Source of the DNA: Tubiluchus corallicola
Taxonomy: Eukaryota; Priapulida; Priapulimorpha; Priapulimorphida; Tubiluchidae
Reading direction: 5' to 3'
Assembly: GCA_030141605.1 (NCBI GenBank)
Contig: JAQGDQ010002385.1
Span: 228,838-292,837 of the forward strand
Length of the DNA stretch: 64,000 nt
Under the pieces are notes generated by a model. That model had not been told where the DNA came from. It searched no databases and worked only from the letters and a program-made list of their open reading frames with translations. Both the position numbers and the translations under genes were made by a program. Shown here in pieces: positions 9,506 to 17,232 of this stretch (the first letter of the stretch is position 1; each line of letters starts with the position of its first letter).

Positions 9506-10369
9506 TTAGGACGCAGCCTTTTTCGCATCTAAACGTTCTCCAAGCGAAATGACAAGACTCTGTACAAGACATAACGGCCCCAACAGTGAGCGAAATGACG
9601 AATCCTTACGTTCTCGCACTTCAAAAGTAATATGAGCATACGAAGATATCCCCCCTAAACAACTTTCCGTAATCGCTACAACAGGAATATTTTTCGCGCT
9701 TTTTTCTAAAACAATATCAAAAATATCTTGAGTACAAGGTGAAAAATTCACCACGATAACCATATCATCCTGACTAATAAAACGACACTGGCTCTTTGTC
9801 ATTCCCCCGATACCGTCAATCAAAATGGATTTCTTTCCTAAATTTCTTAAAGCATAATTCATATAAAAGACAACTGGAAACGAACGATCATTTCCTAAAA
9901 GATAAATCGTCTCACAATTATTCATCAATAATACCGCTTCTTCTATAGCCTCCTGAGAAGTATAACTCTTTAAATAAGATAAATCCTCAATTCCTTCATC
10001 GACACAATTATGCAGAGCTGATAAATACTCTTTATTGGATTTAGGCATTTGAAACGCCGATATACGCTCTCTATACGATGGAATATCCATCATTAAATGA
10101 TCTTTAAACAGCTTCTGTAAATCACTATATCCTCGAAAACCAAACGTTTGAGCAAAACGAACAATACATGACGGCTGAACACCTATACGTCTCGCCAATG
10201 TCGTAATCGTCTCAAGAGCGACCTCCTCTGTATGAGACATCATAAAACAAGCAACCTTCTTCAGTTGACGACTCAGTCCATCAAAGCGATCAGATATCTC
10301 TCGTTGAAATACATAAAGAGATAATTCCTGAGAATTTTCTGTTGATTTTTCCAAATAAACTTTTCCCAT
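9506..10369 (-). CDS. RpiR/MurR-family transcriptional regulator (HTH + SIS)
   Basis: Proteins of this family bind DNA with an N-terminal RpiR-type helix-turn-helix and sense a phosphosugar or related metabolite through a C-terminal SIS domain. The start at 10369 (287 residues) is chosen because AGGAGG lies 8 nt upstream; a longer reading from 10393 would put that site inside the gene. The HTH region (about residues 20-85) contains ETITTLARRIGVQPSCIVRFAQ, broken here as ETITTLARRIGV and QPSCIVRFAQTFGF. The SIS domain follows (about 120-250; IYLLGNDRSFPV, VVNFSPCTQDIFDIV). It lies 178 nt upstream of mmsA on the same strand, so it probably controls mmsA and itself. In rhizobia an RpiR-type IolR controls inositol genes including iolA, a possible parallel. 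Confidence 0.88.
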   Translation of the reverse strand: MGKVYLEKSTENSQELSLYVFQREISDRFDGLSRQLKKVACFMMSHTEEVALETITTLARRIGVQPSCIVRFAQTFGFRGYSDLQKLFKDHLMMDIPSYRERISAFQMPKSNKEYLSALHNCVDEGIEDLSYLKSYTSQEAIEEAVLLMNNCETIYLLGNDRSFPVVFYMNYALRNLGKKSILIDGIGGMTKSQCRFISQDDMVIVVNFSPCTQDIFDIVLEKSAKNIPVVAITESCLGGISSYAHITFEVRERKDSSFRSLLGPLCLVQSLVISLGERLDAKKAAS

Positions 10370-10938
10370 GAAAAACACCTCCTCCCTTAACATGTTTTAA
10401 AGTTAAGAAGGGCACCGGCATATCAAAGAGAGCTGATAAATTTAGTCAGACTTAGAAAAGCAACCTGAGACGATATAAGGATGTTCCACTAAATAACGAA
10501 TAACCCAACTGAAAAACATTTTAAAATATAATGTAAAAAGTTTGCAATAAGTCGCTAGCATAAAAACACTGTGAATCATAAACAAGATTACCAAAACAAT
10601 TCAGCTAGGCGAAAATTCACTCTCGCGCATTATAATATGCAAATTCATACTACCCTAACCTTTCTTTATATATTCTTAATTATTTAAATAGTACCGTATA
10701 GAAAGCATATTTTCAAATGAAAACATGCTTTCATTATACTTTAATAATAGCTTAAATTCAAATATATTCGCTGTTTTCTATGCCTATGATACCATTGCCT
10801 GTTCGCGAACACACCTTTACAGCAAAATAGCATCAAGTATATAGTAAACAATCACTTATAGTGAATAAGCTTTAATAAATCCATAAGATTTTATACTCAT
10901 ACTATGGCTATCGTTATTTCAAAAAAATTGGATATTAA
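10370..10938. other. 569-nt AT-rich intergenic region
   Basis: No gene or RNA gene was recognised. It holds a long inverted repeat at 10701-10732 (listed separately) and a TATACT hexamer at 10892-10897 that could be a -10 box for the following NTPase gene, but no acceptable -35 box lies 16-18 nt upstream. Short AT-rich stretches fill the rest. Confidence 0.5.
10701..10732. repeat. 14-bp inverted repeat with 4-nt loop
   Basis: Left arm 10701-10714 (GAAAGCATATTTTC) and right arm 10719-10732 (GAAAACATGCTTTC) are complementary at 13 of 14 positions around AAAT. Its centre contains TTTTCA-AA-TGAAAA, matching the repeat between rpiR and mmsA. It lies about 330 bp upstream of rpiR and about 205 bp upstream of the KAP gene. 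It may be an operator or a hairpin; the lack of a following T-run argues against a simple terminator on the plus strand. Confidence 0.55.
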
Positions 10939-12489
10939 ATGCTACAAAATACAAAATTCCCTAATAAACCCGCTCTAAAACTAATAGACGATGCGCCTGT
11001 GACGGTTTCAGAAAAAAAGCCTTTCGAAAACGATTATTTCAATTTTGAAGCCAGCGTTACTCACTTATGTTCCATTATTAAGGCGTTTAATTCGCCCTTC
11101 ACAATTGGCGTTTATGGACCCTCTGGCGCTGGAAAAACATCCTTTATGAAAATGGTAGAGGCTGTTTTAAAGTCCGACTCCAACCACGTAAAAACATTTT
11201 TCTTTAACGCATGCCAGCATGAAAATAAAAAGCGATTGATTCTGCCACTATTATTTAAACTAAGCCATAGCGAGCTCGTTAATCAAAAATCCAAAACAGT
11301 AGGCAATATTAAAAAAGCAGCCACTATGATAAGCTTGAAAACTTTTGATGCCGATACTAAAAAACCCACAGAGCACAATGACATCAACCCTAAGAAAGAA
11401 AAAAAGCACAACCGATCCGCTAATAAAACAACAAGCCATAACATGAGCGATAGCATTGACGCATGGGTTGATGAAGTTGGAAACTTCAGAGATAATTTTG
11501 AAAAACTTACCAGCGAAATTACTAAAAACAACAACAAAACTCGTCGTGGATTAACAGATTCTCTCACTAAATTGAAAAAATTTATCCATAAAAAAACACA
11601 GGATAAAAGAAAAATTAAAAATAGCACTCAATTAACGCATTTAATTAGTGGATTGAAAAAATTTATTCATGAAATGACTCAAGACAGCCACAAAATTAAA
11701 AATAGGCGAAAATTAGTCATTTTTATTGATGACCTTGATCGCTGTTCTCCGGAAAACGCCATTCAACTGCTTGAGGATATAAAAAACTTTCTATCGGCAA
11801 ACCACTGTATTTTCGTGATTAGCGCTGACAAGAAAATACTCTCAAAATTTATATATACAAAATACAGAAATGACTTAATTTTAGAATCAGAATATCTAGA
11901 AAAAATGGTTGATTTCAGTATTGATATTCCAGAAGAAAAGCTCGATATTCAAAGCATAACAGCGGATACTTTAGAAGAAAATGTGGAGCGTTTTAAAGAC
12001 TATATAAAAAAAATCGTCACTGAGATTTACTCCGAGAAATTTTACACCGACAATGAAGAGCGTTTCTTTGCCTTTATATCTATTCTTAGTTTTTCTAACT
12101 TTATCAATCCAAGAAAAATAAAAAAATTACTCTTTCGATACTCTATTTTTTTAATGCAACATGATTTCACTCAAAACAAAAATCAATATAATCTCTATAT
12201 TGTCGTTATGTTACTGATTATCAGAGAGTATTTTTCTGACATTTATAGCCGCAACAGAACAAAATTCGACGGATATTTCTTCCCAAGCTGTTATCATGTG
12301 GAATCAGAAGAAAAAGAAGAAAAAATCGACATGAGCTATAATGAGATTGCAGTACTTTACGGAAAAGATATCGCAGAGCTCTTCTGTAACCATCAGTATA
12401 TTTTTAAGTCTATGCAGCATTCTAACAAAGATCTTAAAATATATTATAATTTAATCGATTCCCTCTTTAGTTTAAAAATTAATCTATAA
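10939..12489 (+). CDS. KAP-family P-loop NTPase
   Basis: KAP NTPases are STAND-related ATPases, often patchily distributed and in some cases linked to membranes or to phage exclusion. The 516-residue product has a Walker A motif at 60-68 (GPSGAGKTS) and a Walker B at about 259-268 (LVIFIDDLDR followed by CSPENAIQLLEDIKNF), the KAP signature. Between them is a lysine-rich insert (about 110-258) containing a tandem duplication: LKKFIH at residues 212 and 239 begins two similar 17-residue units with a 27-residue period. Unlike eukaryotic KAP proteins there is no clear pair of membrane helices. The gene stands alone, has no evident ribosome binding site, and looks more AT-rich than its neighbours, consistent with transfer. 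Its function is unknown. Confidence 0.85.
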   Translation: MLQNTKFPNKPALKLIDDAPVTVSEKKPFENDYFNFEASVTHLCSIIKAFNSPFTIGVYGPSGAGKTSFMKMVEAVLKSDSNHVKTFFFNACQHENKKRLILPLLFKLSHSELVNQKSKTVGNIKKAATMISLKTFDADTKKPTEHNDINPKKEKKHNRSANKTTSHNMSDSIDAWVDEVGNFRDNFEKLTSEITKNNNKTRRGLTDSLTKLKKFIHKKTQDKRKIKNSTQLTHLISGLKKFIHEMTQDSHKIKNRRKLVIFIDDLDRCSPENAIQLLEDIKNFLSANHCIFVISADKKILSKFIYTKYRNDLILESEYLEKMVDFSIDIPEEKLDIQSITADTLEENVERFKDYIKKIVTEIYSEKFYTDNEERFFAFISILSFSNFINPRKIKKLLFRYSIFLMQHDFTQNKNQYNLYIVVMLLIIREYFSDIYSRNRTKFDGYFFPSCYHVESEEKEEKIDMSYNEIAVLYGKDIAELFCNHQYIFKSMQHSNKDLKIYYNLIDSLFSLKINL

Positions 12490-12572
12490 CCTGCTGAAAC
12501 TATCGATCTCATGAATATATTTATCCTGCAAAATGAGAACCCCTGTCGCTTTGCAACACACAGCAAAATTAT

Positions 12573-12601
12573 TTGCTATAACGGTAACAATATCTTATAG
12601 T
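12573..12601 (+). promoter_or_regulatory. sigma-70-type promoter of the por operon
   Basis: TTGCTA (12573-12578) and TATAGT (12596-12601) are separated by 17 nt. Transcription would start near 12608, leaving a leader of about 89 nt before porG that contains a perfect palindrome at 12652-12668. Confidence 0.5.
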
Positions 12602-12651
12602 TATTCTAAAGTTTACAGAAAAACTATACATTCTTTTATTCTGGTATTATT

Positions 12652-12668
12652 ATCATATTAAATATGAT
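12652..12668. promoter_or_regulatory. 17-bp palindrome in the por leader
   Basis: ATCATATT (12652-12659), a single A, then AATATGAT (12661-12668) form a perfect inverted repeat 28 nt before the porG ATG. It lies downstream of the predicted transcription start, so a protein bound here could block elongation, or the RNA could fold near the ribosome binding site. It does not match the FNR consensus. Confidence 0.4.
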
Positions 12669-12696
12669 ATCAGAATATTGATCATTGGAGTCCGTT

Positions 12697-13248
12697 ATGT
12701 TTCAAGTTAGATTTCATGGCCGCGGAGGCCAGGGCGTTGTTACAGCCGCTGTTCTTTTGTCCATTGCTACTTTTAAGGAAGGGCACCACGCACAGGCTAC
12801 GCCAAGCTTTGGTTCAGAACGAACAGGAGCCCCCGTTGTCTCCTACTGTCGTATTGATGATAAGGAGATTCGTTCACGTGAACCTATTATGCAGCCCGAC
12901 GCTGTTATTATTCAAGATCCAACCCTTCTTCATTCTATCGATGTTTTTGAAGGGCTTAAAGAAACAGGATATGCTATTATTAACTCTTCCAAAAACACAA
13001 AAGAGCTCGGTATTGAAGAACAAATCTCCTATCTTAAGAAAGATAGGATTTTTTGTATCGACGCAACACGAATCGCTATGAAACATATCGGTAGACCTCT
13101 TCCGAACGCTGTTCTTCTTGGCGCTTTTGCAGCTTGCTCGAAGCTTCTTAAAATCGAATCGGTCGAGCAGGCTATTGTTGACCGGCTTCCTGGCAGAATC
13201 GGCGAAAGCAATGTCGCTGCCGCTCGTAACGCTTTTAACAGTTTCTAA
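12697..13248 (+). CDS. porG: pyruvate:ferredoxin oxidoreductase gamma subunit
   Basis: PorG is the gamma subunit of multi-subunit 2-oxoacid:ferredoxin oxidoreductases, which convert pyruvate and CoA to acetyl-CoA and CO2 while reducing ferredoxin. The product (183 residues) begins MFQVRFHGRGGQGVVTAA, the gamma-family signature, followed by ATPSFGSERTGAPV. The ATG at 12697 has GGAG at 12687-12690; a TTG 12 nt upstream is less likely. It is the first gene of porG-porA-porB-NAD(P) oxidoreductase, all on the plus strand with short gaps. The split gamma/alpha/beta form is the arrangement known from archaea and Thermotoga, unlike the single-chain PFOR of many bacteria. Confidence 0.92.
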   Translation: MFQVRFHGRGGQGVVTAAVLLSIATFKEGHHAQATPSFGSERTGAPVVSYCRIDDKEIRSREPIMQPDAVIIQDPTLLHSIDVFEGLKETGYAIINSSKNTKELGIEEQISYLKKDRIFCIDATRIAMKHIGRPLPNAVLLGAFAACSKLLKIESVEQAIVDRLPGRIGESNVAAARNAFNSF

Positions 13249-13269
13249 TCAGTTTAAGGATCATAAACA

Positions 13270-14514
13270 ATGCTAAAACAAATTGAAGGGTCCCAAGCCG
13301 TCGCAGAAGCCGTCGCTCTTTGTCGACCTGAAGTCATCTGTGCTTATCCCATCTCTCCCCAAACACATATCGTTGAAGGGCTCGGGAAAATCGTCAAAAG
13401 TGGAAGACTCCCCCATTGCGAATTCGTCAATGTTGAATCAGAGCATTCCGCCCTTTCTGTCGCTATCGGCTCCTCCGCCGCAGGCGCGAGATCCTATACC
13501 GCAACGGCAAGTCAGGGATTGCTCTTCATGGCCGAGGCAGTCTATAACGCCGGAGGTCTTGGGCTTCCGATTGTCATGACAATCGGAAACCGCGCCATCG
13601 GCGCTCCCATTAACATCTGGAACGATCATACTGACAGCATGTCTGTACGTGATTCCGACTGGATACAACTCTTTGCGGAAACAAACCAGGAAGCTGCAGA
13701 TCTCCATATCCAAGCTTTCAAGATTGCTGAAGCGATCAGCCTTCCCGTCATGGTCTGTATGGATGGATTTATCCTTACACACGCGTACGAGCAAGTTGAT
13801 ATACCAGAGCAAGAGCAAGTCGACCAATTTCTCCCTGCTTTTCAGCCACGCCAAAAGCTGGACCCGGAAAATCCATATTCCATTGGCGCAATGGTCGGAC
13901 CAGAAGCCTTTACAGAAGTTCGCTATCTGTCCCATCTCTCTCACTTAAAAGCACTTGATACCATCCCTGAAGTCGCCAAAGAATTCAAAAATACCTTTGG
14001 AAGAAACGCAGGCGGGTTACTCCATCACTACAAAATAGATGACGCGGAAACAATTATCATTTCCATGGGGTCCATAACAGGAACAATCAAAGATACAATT
14101 GATATCCTAAGAGAAGAAGGGAAAAAAATAGGCGTTATTAATATATGTTCTTTCAGACCTTTTCCTCTTCAAGAGCTTGACGAAAAAACAAAACACGCTC
14201 GTCATATCGTTGTTGTTGAAAAATCTTTCGCTCCTGTTTTAGGAGGAATCCTTACCAGCGACGTCAAAGCCGCCATAAAAAACCGCATCCCCGTCTCAAC
14301 CGTCATTGCCGGCCTCGGCGGACGCGCGATAACCGTTAAGTCCCTTTATGCTCTCTTTATGGACGCTGTGCAAGGAAAACTCAAATCCCTGCAATTCCTT
14401 GATATCCAAAAAGATCTCGTGCAGCAGGCTATTAAAGACGAGCAAAGAGACACCTCAACGTCACACGTCGCACAAGCACTGCAACACGACCTGAAAATAA
14501 ATACGGTAAGCTAG
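13270..14514 (+). CDS. porA: pyruvate:ferredoxin oxidoreductase alpha subunit
   Basis: PorA contributes the pyrimidine-binding and transketolase C-terminal-like domains of the thiamine-dependent oxidoreductase. The 414-residue product has YPISPQTHIVEGL, the acidic VESEHSALSVAIG, TATASQGLLFM and NIWNDHTDSMSVRDSDWIQ segments. These are closer to pyruvate-specific PorA than to 2-oxoglutarate or branched-chain enzymes, so pyruvate is the likely substrate. The C-terminal part shows FRPFPLQEL, as in the family. It follows porG by 21 nt and precedes porB by 6 nt. Confidence 0.93.
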   Translation: MLKQIEGSQAVAEAVALCRPEVICAYPISPQTHIVEGLGKIVKSGRLPHCEFVNVESEHSALSVAIGSSAAGARSYTATASQGLLFMAEAVYNAGGLGLPIVMTIGNRAIGAPINIWNDHTDSMSVRDSDWIQLFAETNQEAADLHIQAFKIAEAISLPVMVCMDGFILTHAYEQVDIPEQEQVDQFLPAFQPRQKLDPENPYSIGAMVGPEAFTEVRYLSHLSHLKALDTIPEVAKEFKNTFGRNAGGLLHHYKIDDAETIIISMGSITGTIKDTIDILREEGKKIGVINICSFRPFPLQELDEKTKHARHIVVVEKSFAPVLGGILTSDVKAAIKNRIPVSTVIAGLGGRAITVKSLYALFMDAVQGKLKSLQFLDIQKDLVQQAIKDEQRDTSTSHVAQALQHDLKINTVS

Positions 14515-14520
14515 GAGAAG

Positions 14521-15534
14521 ATGGCTATGACAATCGATAAAAAAAACGCATACCCTAAAGGAGAATTTACCGTCGGGAATCGCTTTCTTGATCAAGAGCA
14601 ATGCCCTGTACAATCCAAGCAAAACCGGCCAAATTCTCTTACATCCGGCCACAGAGCCTGCCAAGGATGCGGAGAAGCCCTTGGCGCAAGAGCCGCTATA
14701 GACGCTGCTATGGAAGCCACAGGAAATAAGATTATCGCCTGTAACGCCACAGGATGCCTTGAAGTTTTCTCAACACCCTATCCAGAAACATCTTGGAATA
14801 TCCCATGGATACATTCCCTTTTCAGCAACGCTCCAGCCGTCGCGACAGGTGTCGCTGCCGCTCTTAAAGCAAAAGGAAACACCGATACAAGAGTCATCTC
14901 CCAAGGAGGTGATGGTAGTACTGTCGATATCGGCTTTGGATGCCTCTCTGGAATGTTTGAGCGAAACGATGACGTTCTTTATATATGCTACGATAATGAA
15001 GCCTATATGAATACTGGTGTACAGCGTTCATCCGCGACACCACCAACGGCAAGAACCGCAACAACAATGGCTATCGGTGAAAATCCTGGCAACCCATTTG
15101 ATATCGGAAAAAATCTTCCCCTTATCGCAATGGCGCACAAAATCCCTTACGTCGCAACAGCAACCGTCAGTGATCTTCGAGACTTGGAAAATAAAGTCAA
15201 AAAAGCCATGGCAATACGAGGCGCCCGTTATATTCATATACTCGTGCCATGCCCTCTCGGATGGGGAGCTCCTGCATGTAGCACGCTTCATGTCGCAAGA
15301 ATGGCAACACAAAGTGGTTTCTTCCCTGTCTTTGAAGCTAAAGATGGAATTGTAACAAAATCCGAAAAAATTCGACAGTTAATGCCTGTTGACGACTATT
15401 TGCGAATACAAAGGCGTTTCTCTCACCTCTTTTCCAAAAAAGGAAATGACGAAAAAAGTATCGCACAACTACAAGCTATCGCAGACGAAAATATTAAACA
15501 GTTTAACCTCTTGCCCGAGGAGAAATTCGCATAA
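14521..15534 (+). CDS. porB: pyruvate:ferredoxin oxidoreductase beta subunit
   Basis: PorB binds thiamine pyrophosphate and one [4Fe-4S] cluster. The 337-residue product has the cluster ligand region GHRACQGCGEALGAR and NATGCLEV, then the TPP-binding signature SQGGDGSTVDIGFG with CYDNEAYMNTGVQRS. Its stop shares a nucleotide with the start of the next gene (TAATG), so translation is coupled. A short start-proximal stretch of about 35 residues (before GHRACQ) is variable in the family. GGAGAAG lies just before the ATG. Confidence 0.93.
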   Translation: MAMTIDKKNAYPKGEFTVGNRFLDQEQCPVQSKQNRPNSLTSGHRACQGCGEALGARAAIDAAMEATGNKIIACNATGCLEVFSTPYPETSWNIPWIHSLFSNAPAVATGVAAALKAKGNTDTRVISQGGDGSTVDIGFGCLSGMFERNDDVLYICYDNEAYMNTGVQRSSATPPTARTATTMAIGENPGNPFDIGKNLPLIAMAHKIPYVATATVSDLRDLENKVKKAMAIRGARYIHILVPCPLGWGAPACSTLHVARMATQSGFFPVFEAKDGIVTKSEKIRQLMPVDDYLRIQRRFSHLFSKKGNDEKSIAQLQAIADENIKQFNLLPEEKFA

Positions 15535-17180
15535 TGTCATACAAAAAACCCCCTTTCGCTATTACACTAGAAATTGGCTCCAGCCTTAATAATAAAACAG
15601 GATCATGGCGAAACGAACGGCCCATATACCTCGATCGCCTCCCTCCCTGTAACGCAGCATGTCCGGCGGGCGAGAATATTCAAGCTTGGCTGTATCTCGC
15701 AGAAGAAGAAAATTATGAAGGCGCATGGAAAGAGATTGTCAAAAACAACCCCTTCCCCGCTATCATGGGGCGCGCATGTTACCATACATGTGAGGACGCC
15801 TGCAATAGAGCACAACTTGATACAGCCGTTAATATACACGCTGTAGAAAGATTCCTTGGCGATATGGCCATTGAGAAAAAATGGAATATAACACCACAAG
15901 AAAACTCATCTCCGAAAAAAATCATGATTGTTGGCGCTGGGCCCGCTGGCCTCTCTGCCGCGTGGCATCTCGCGCAATATGGGCATAATATTACCTTATA
16001 TGATAATAAGCCCGCCGTAGGCGGTATGATGCGATTCGGTATCCCCTCATACAGGCTACCACGCTCGATCATTGACGGAGAGATCCAGCGCCTGATCGAT
16101 ATCGGCGTAAAAATTAACCTTAATACAAATATCGACGCGAGTAAGATAAAACAATTCATGAAAGCAGAGGGGTTTGACGCATGCTTCCTAGCCTTTGGCG
16201 CTCATAGCCCTTTTACACTTCGATTCAGCGCCCCTTATCCAGAGCGAATTTTAGATGCTATCTCACTCCTTCATCAAATGGAAGTCGACGACATACCTCC
16301 TGATATGAGCGGGCAGCATATCCTCGTATACGGTGGTGGAAATACCGCCATTGACGTCGCGAGAACGGTACGAAGACTCGGCGCGGAAACAACTGTCGTC
16401 TATAGACGAACACGGAAACAAATGCCTGCCCACGATTTTGAAGTCGTTGAGGCCATGGAAGAAGGTATTCAGTTTCTCTTTCTTACAACGATCAAGGAAA
16501 TGCAAAATAATGGGGATTTCCTTATCGAAAAAATGGAGCTTGACGAATCAGGGTGGCCACAAGCAACTGGGCAAACCGATACTTTAAAAGGCGATAAACT
16601 TATCTGCGCTCTCGGGCAGAATGTTGACTTCTCCGGCCTTGAAACCCTTGAGAATATCGCTATTGATGATGGTGTCGTCTCTGTCGACAACACTATGATG
16701 ACAGGACAAAGCGCCATCTTCGCAGGAGGAGATATGACACCATGCGATAGAACAATCACTGTCGCTGTTGGGCATGGGAAAAAAGCTGCCCATCATATCC
16801 ATGCATGGCTTCAAGGCAAAACTTACGAAAAACCAGAAAAACATGAGATTATCGATTATAAAAATATGAACTCATGGTACTATCCAAAAGTTGAGCAGGA
16901 AAAACAAAATCTCCTGCCCATAGAAAAGCGACAAACCAGCTTTGATGAGGTCTATCAAGGGCTCACAGAGGAAAACGCATGCTTTGAAGCGAAACGTTGC
17001 CTCAGTTGCGGAAACTGCTTTGAATGCGATAACTGCTATGCTATCTGCCCAGATAACGCTGTGGAAAAGCTTGGAAAAGGGAAACGTTTCTCCTTTAAAT
17101 ACGACTATTGCAAAGGATGCGCGCTCTGCGCGGAAGAATGCCCTTGTGGCGCTATCAAAATGGCTCCTGAACTCACTTAA
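15534..17180 (+). CDS. GltD-like NAD(P) oxidoreductase fused to a 2[4Fe-4S] ferredoxin domain (PorD-like)
   Basis: This 548-residue protein joins three parts. The N-terminal helical Fe-S region has CNAACPAGENIQAW and the later cysteines of GRACYHTCEDAC. The central FAD/NAD(P)H module has GAGPAGLSAAWHLAQYGH near residues 131-150 and GGGNTAIDVARTVRRLGA. The C-terminal domain has CFECDNCYAICP and CKGCALCAEECP, two [4Fe-4S] motifs as in PorD. The neighbouring por genes have no separate delta subunit, so this chain probably supplies it and links pyruvate-derived electrons to NAD(P). It resembles GltD (48497-49906) in its first 450 residues but carries the extra ferredoxin tail. The direction of electron flow is inference. 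Confidence 0.88.
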   Translation: MSYKKPPFAITLEIGSSLNNKTGSWRNERPIYLDRLPPCNAACPAGENIQAWLYLAEEENYEGAWKEIVKNNPFPAIMGRACYHTCEDACNRAQLDTAVNIHAVERFLGDMAIEKKWNITPQENSSPKKIMIVGAGPAGLSAAWHLAQYGHNITLYDNKPAVGGMMRFGIPSYRLPRSIIDGEIQRLIDIGVKINLNTNIDASKIKQFMKAEGFDACFLAFGAHSPFTLRFSAPYPERILDAISLLHQMEVDDIPPDMSGQHILVYGGGNTAIDVARTVRRLGAETTVVYRRTRKQMPAHDFEVVEAMEEGIQFLFLTTIKEMQNNGDFLIEKMELDESGWPQATGQTDTLKGDKLICALGQNVDFSGLETLENIAIDDGVVSVDNTMMTGQSAIFAGGDMTPCDRTITVAVGHGKKAAHHIHAWLQGKTYEKPEKHEIIDYKNMNSWYYPKVEQEKQNLLPIEKRQTSFDEVYQGLTEENACFEAKRCLSCGNCFECDNCYAICPDNAVEKLGKGKRFSFKYDYCKGCALCAEECPCGAIKMAPELT

Positions 17181-17200
17181 AATTTTCTATAACTGCGAAG

Positions 17201-17232
17201 AATGCCTTACTTGGTAAAGTAGGGCATTTTTT
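17201..17232 (+). terminator. rho-independent terminator of the por operon
   Basis: AATGCCTTACTT (17201-17212) and AAGTAGGGCATT (17217-17228) form a 12-bp stem with one G-U pair and a 4-nt loop, followed by a T-run to 17232. The convergent MATE gene's stop codon (17231-17233) lies in the T-run. The T-run is on one side only, so it should act on plus-strand transcripts. Confidence 0.85.

Noticed and set aside
12511-12600. 29-codon frame between KAP gene and por promoter
   Set aside because: No ribosome site, overlaps the promoter boxes, low-information product.
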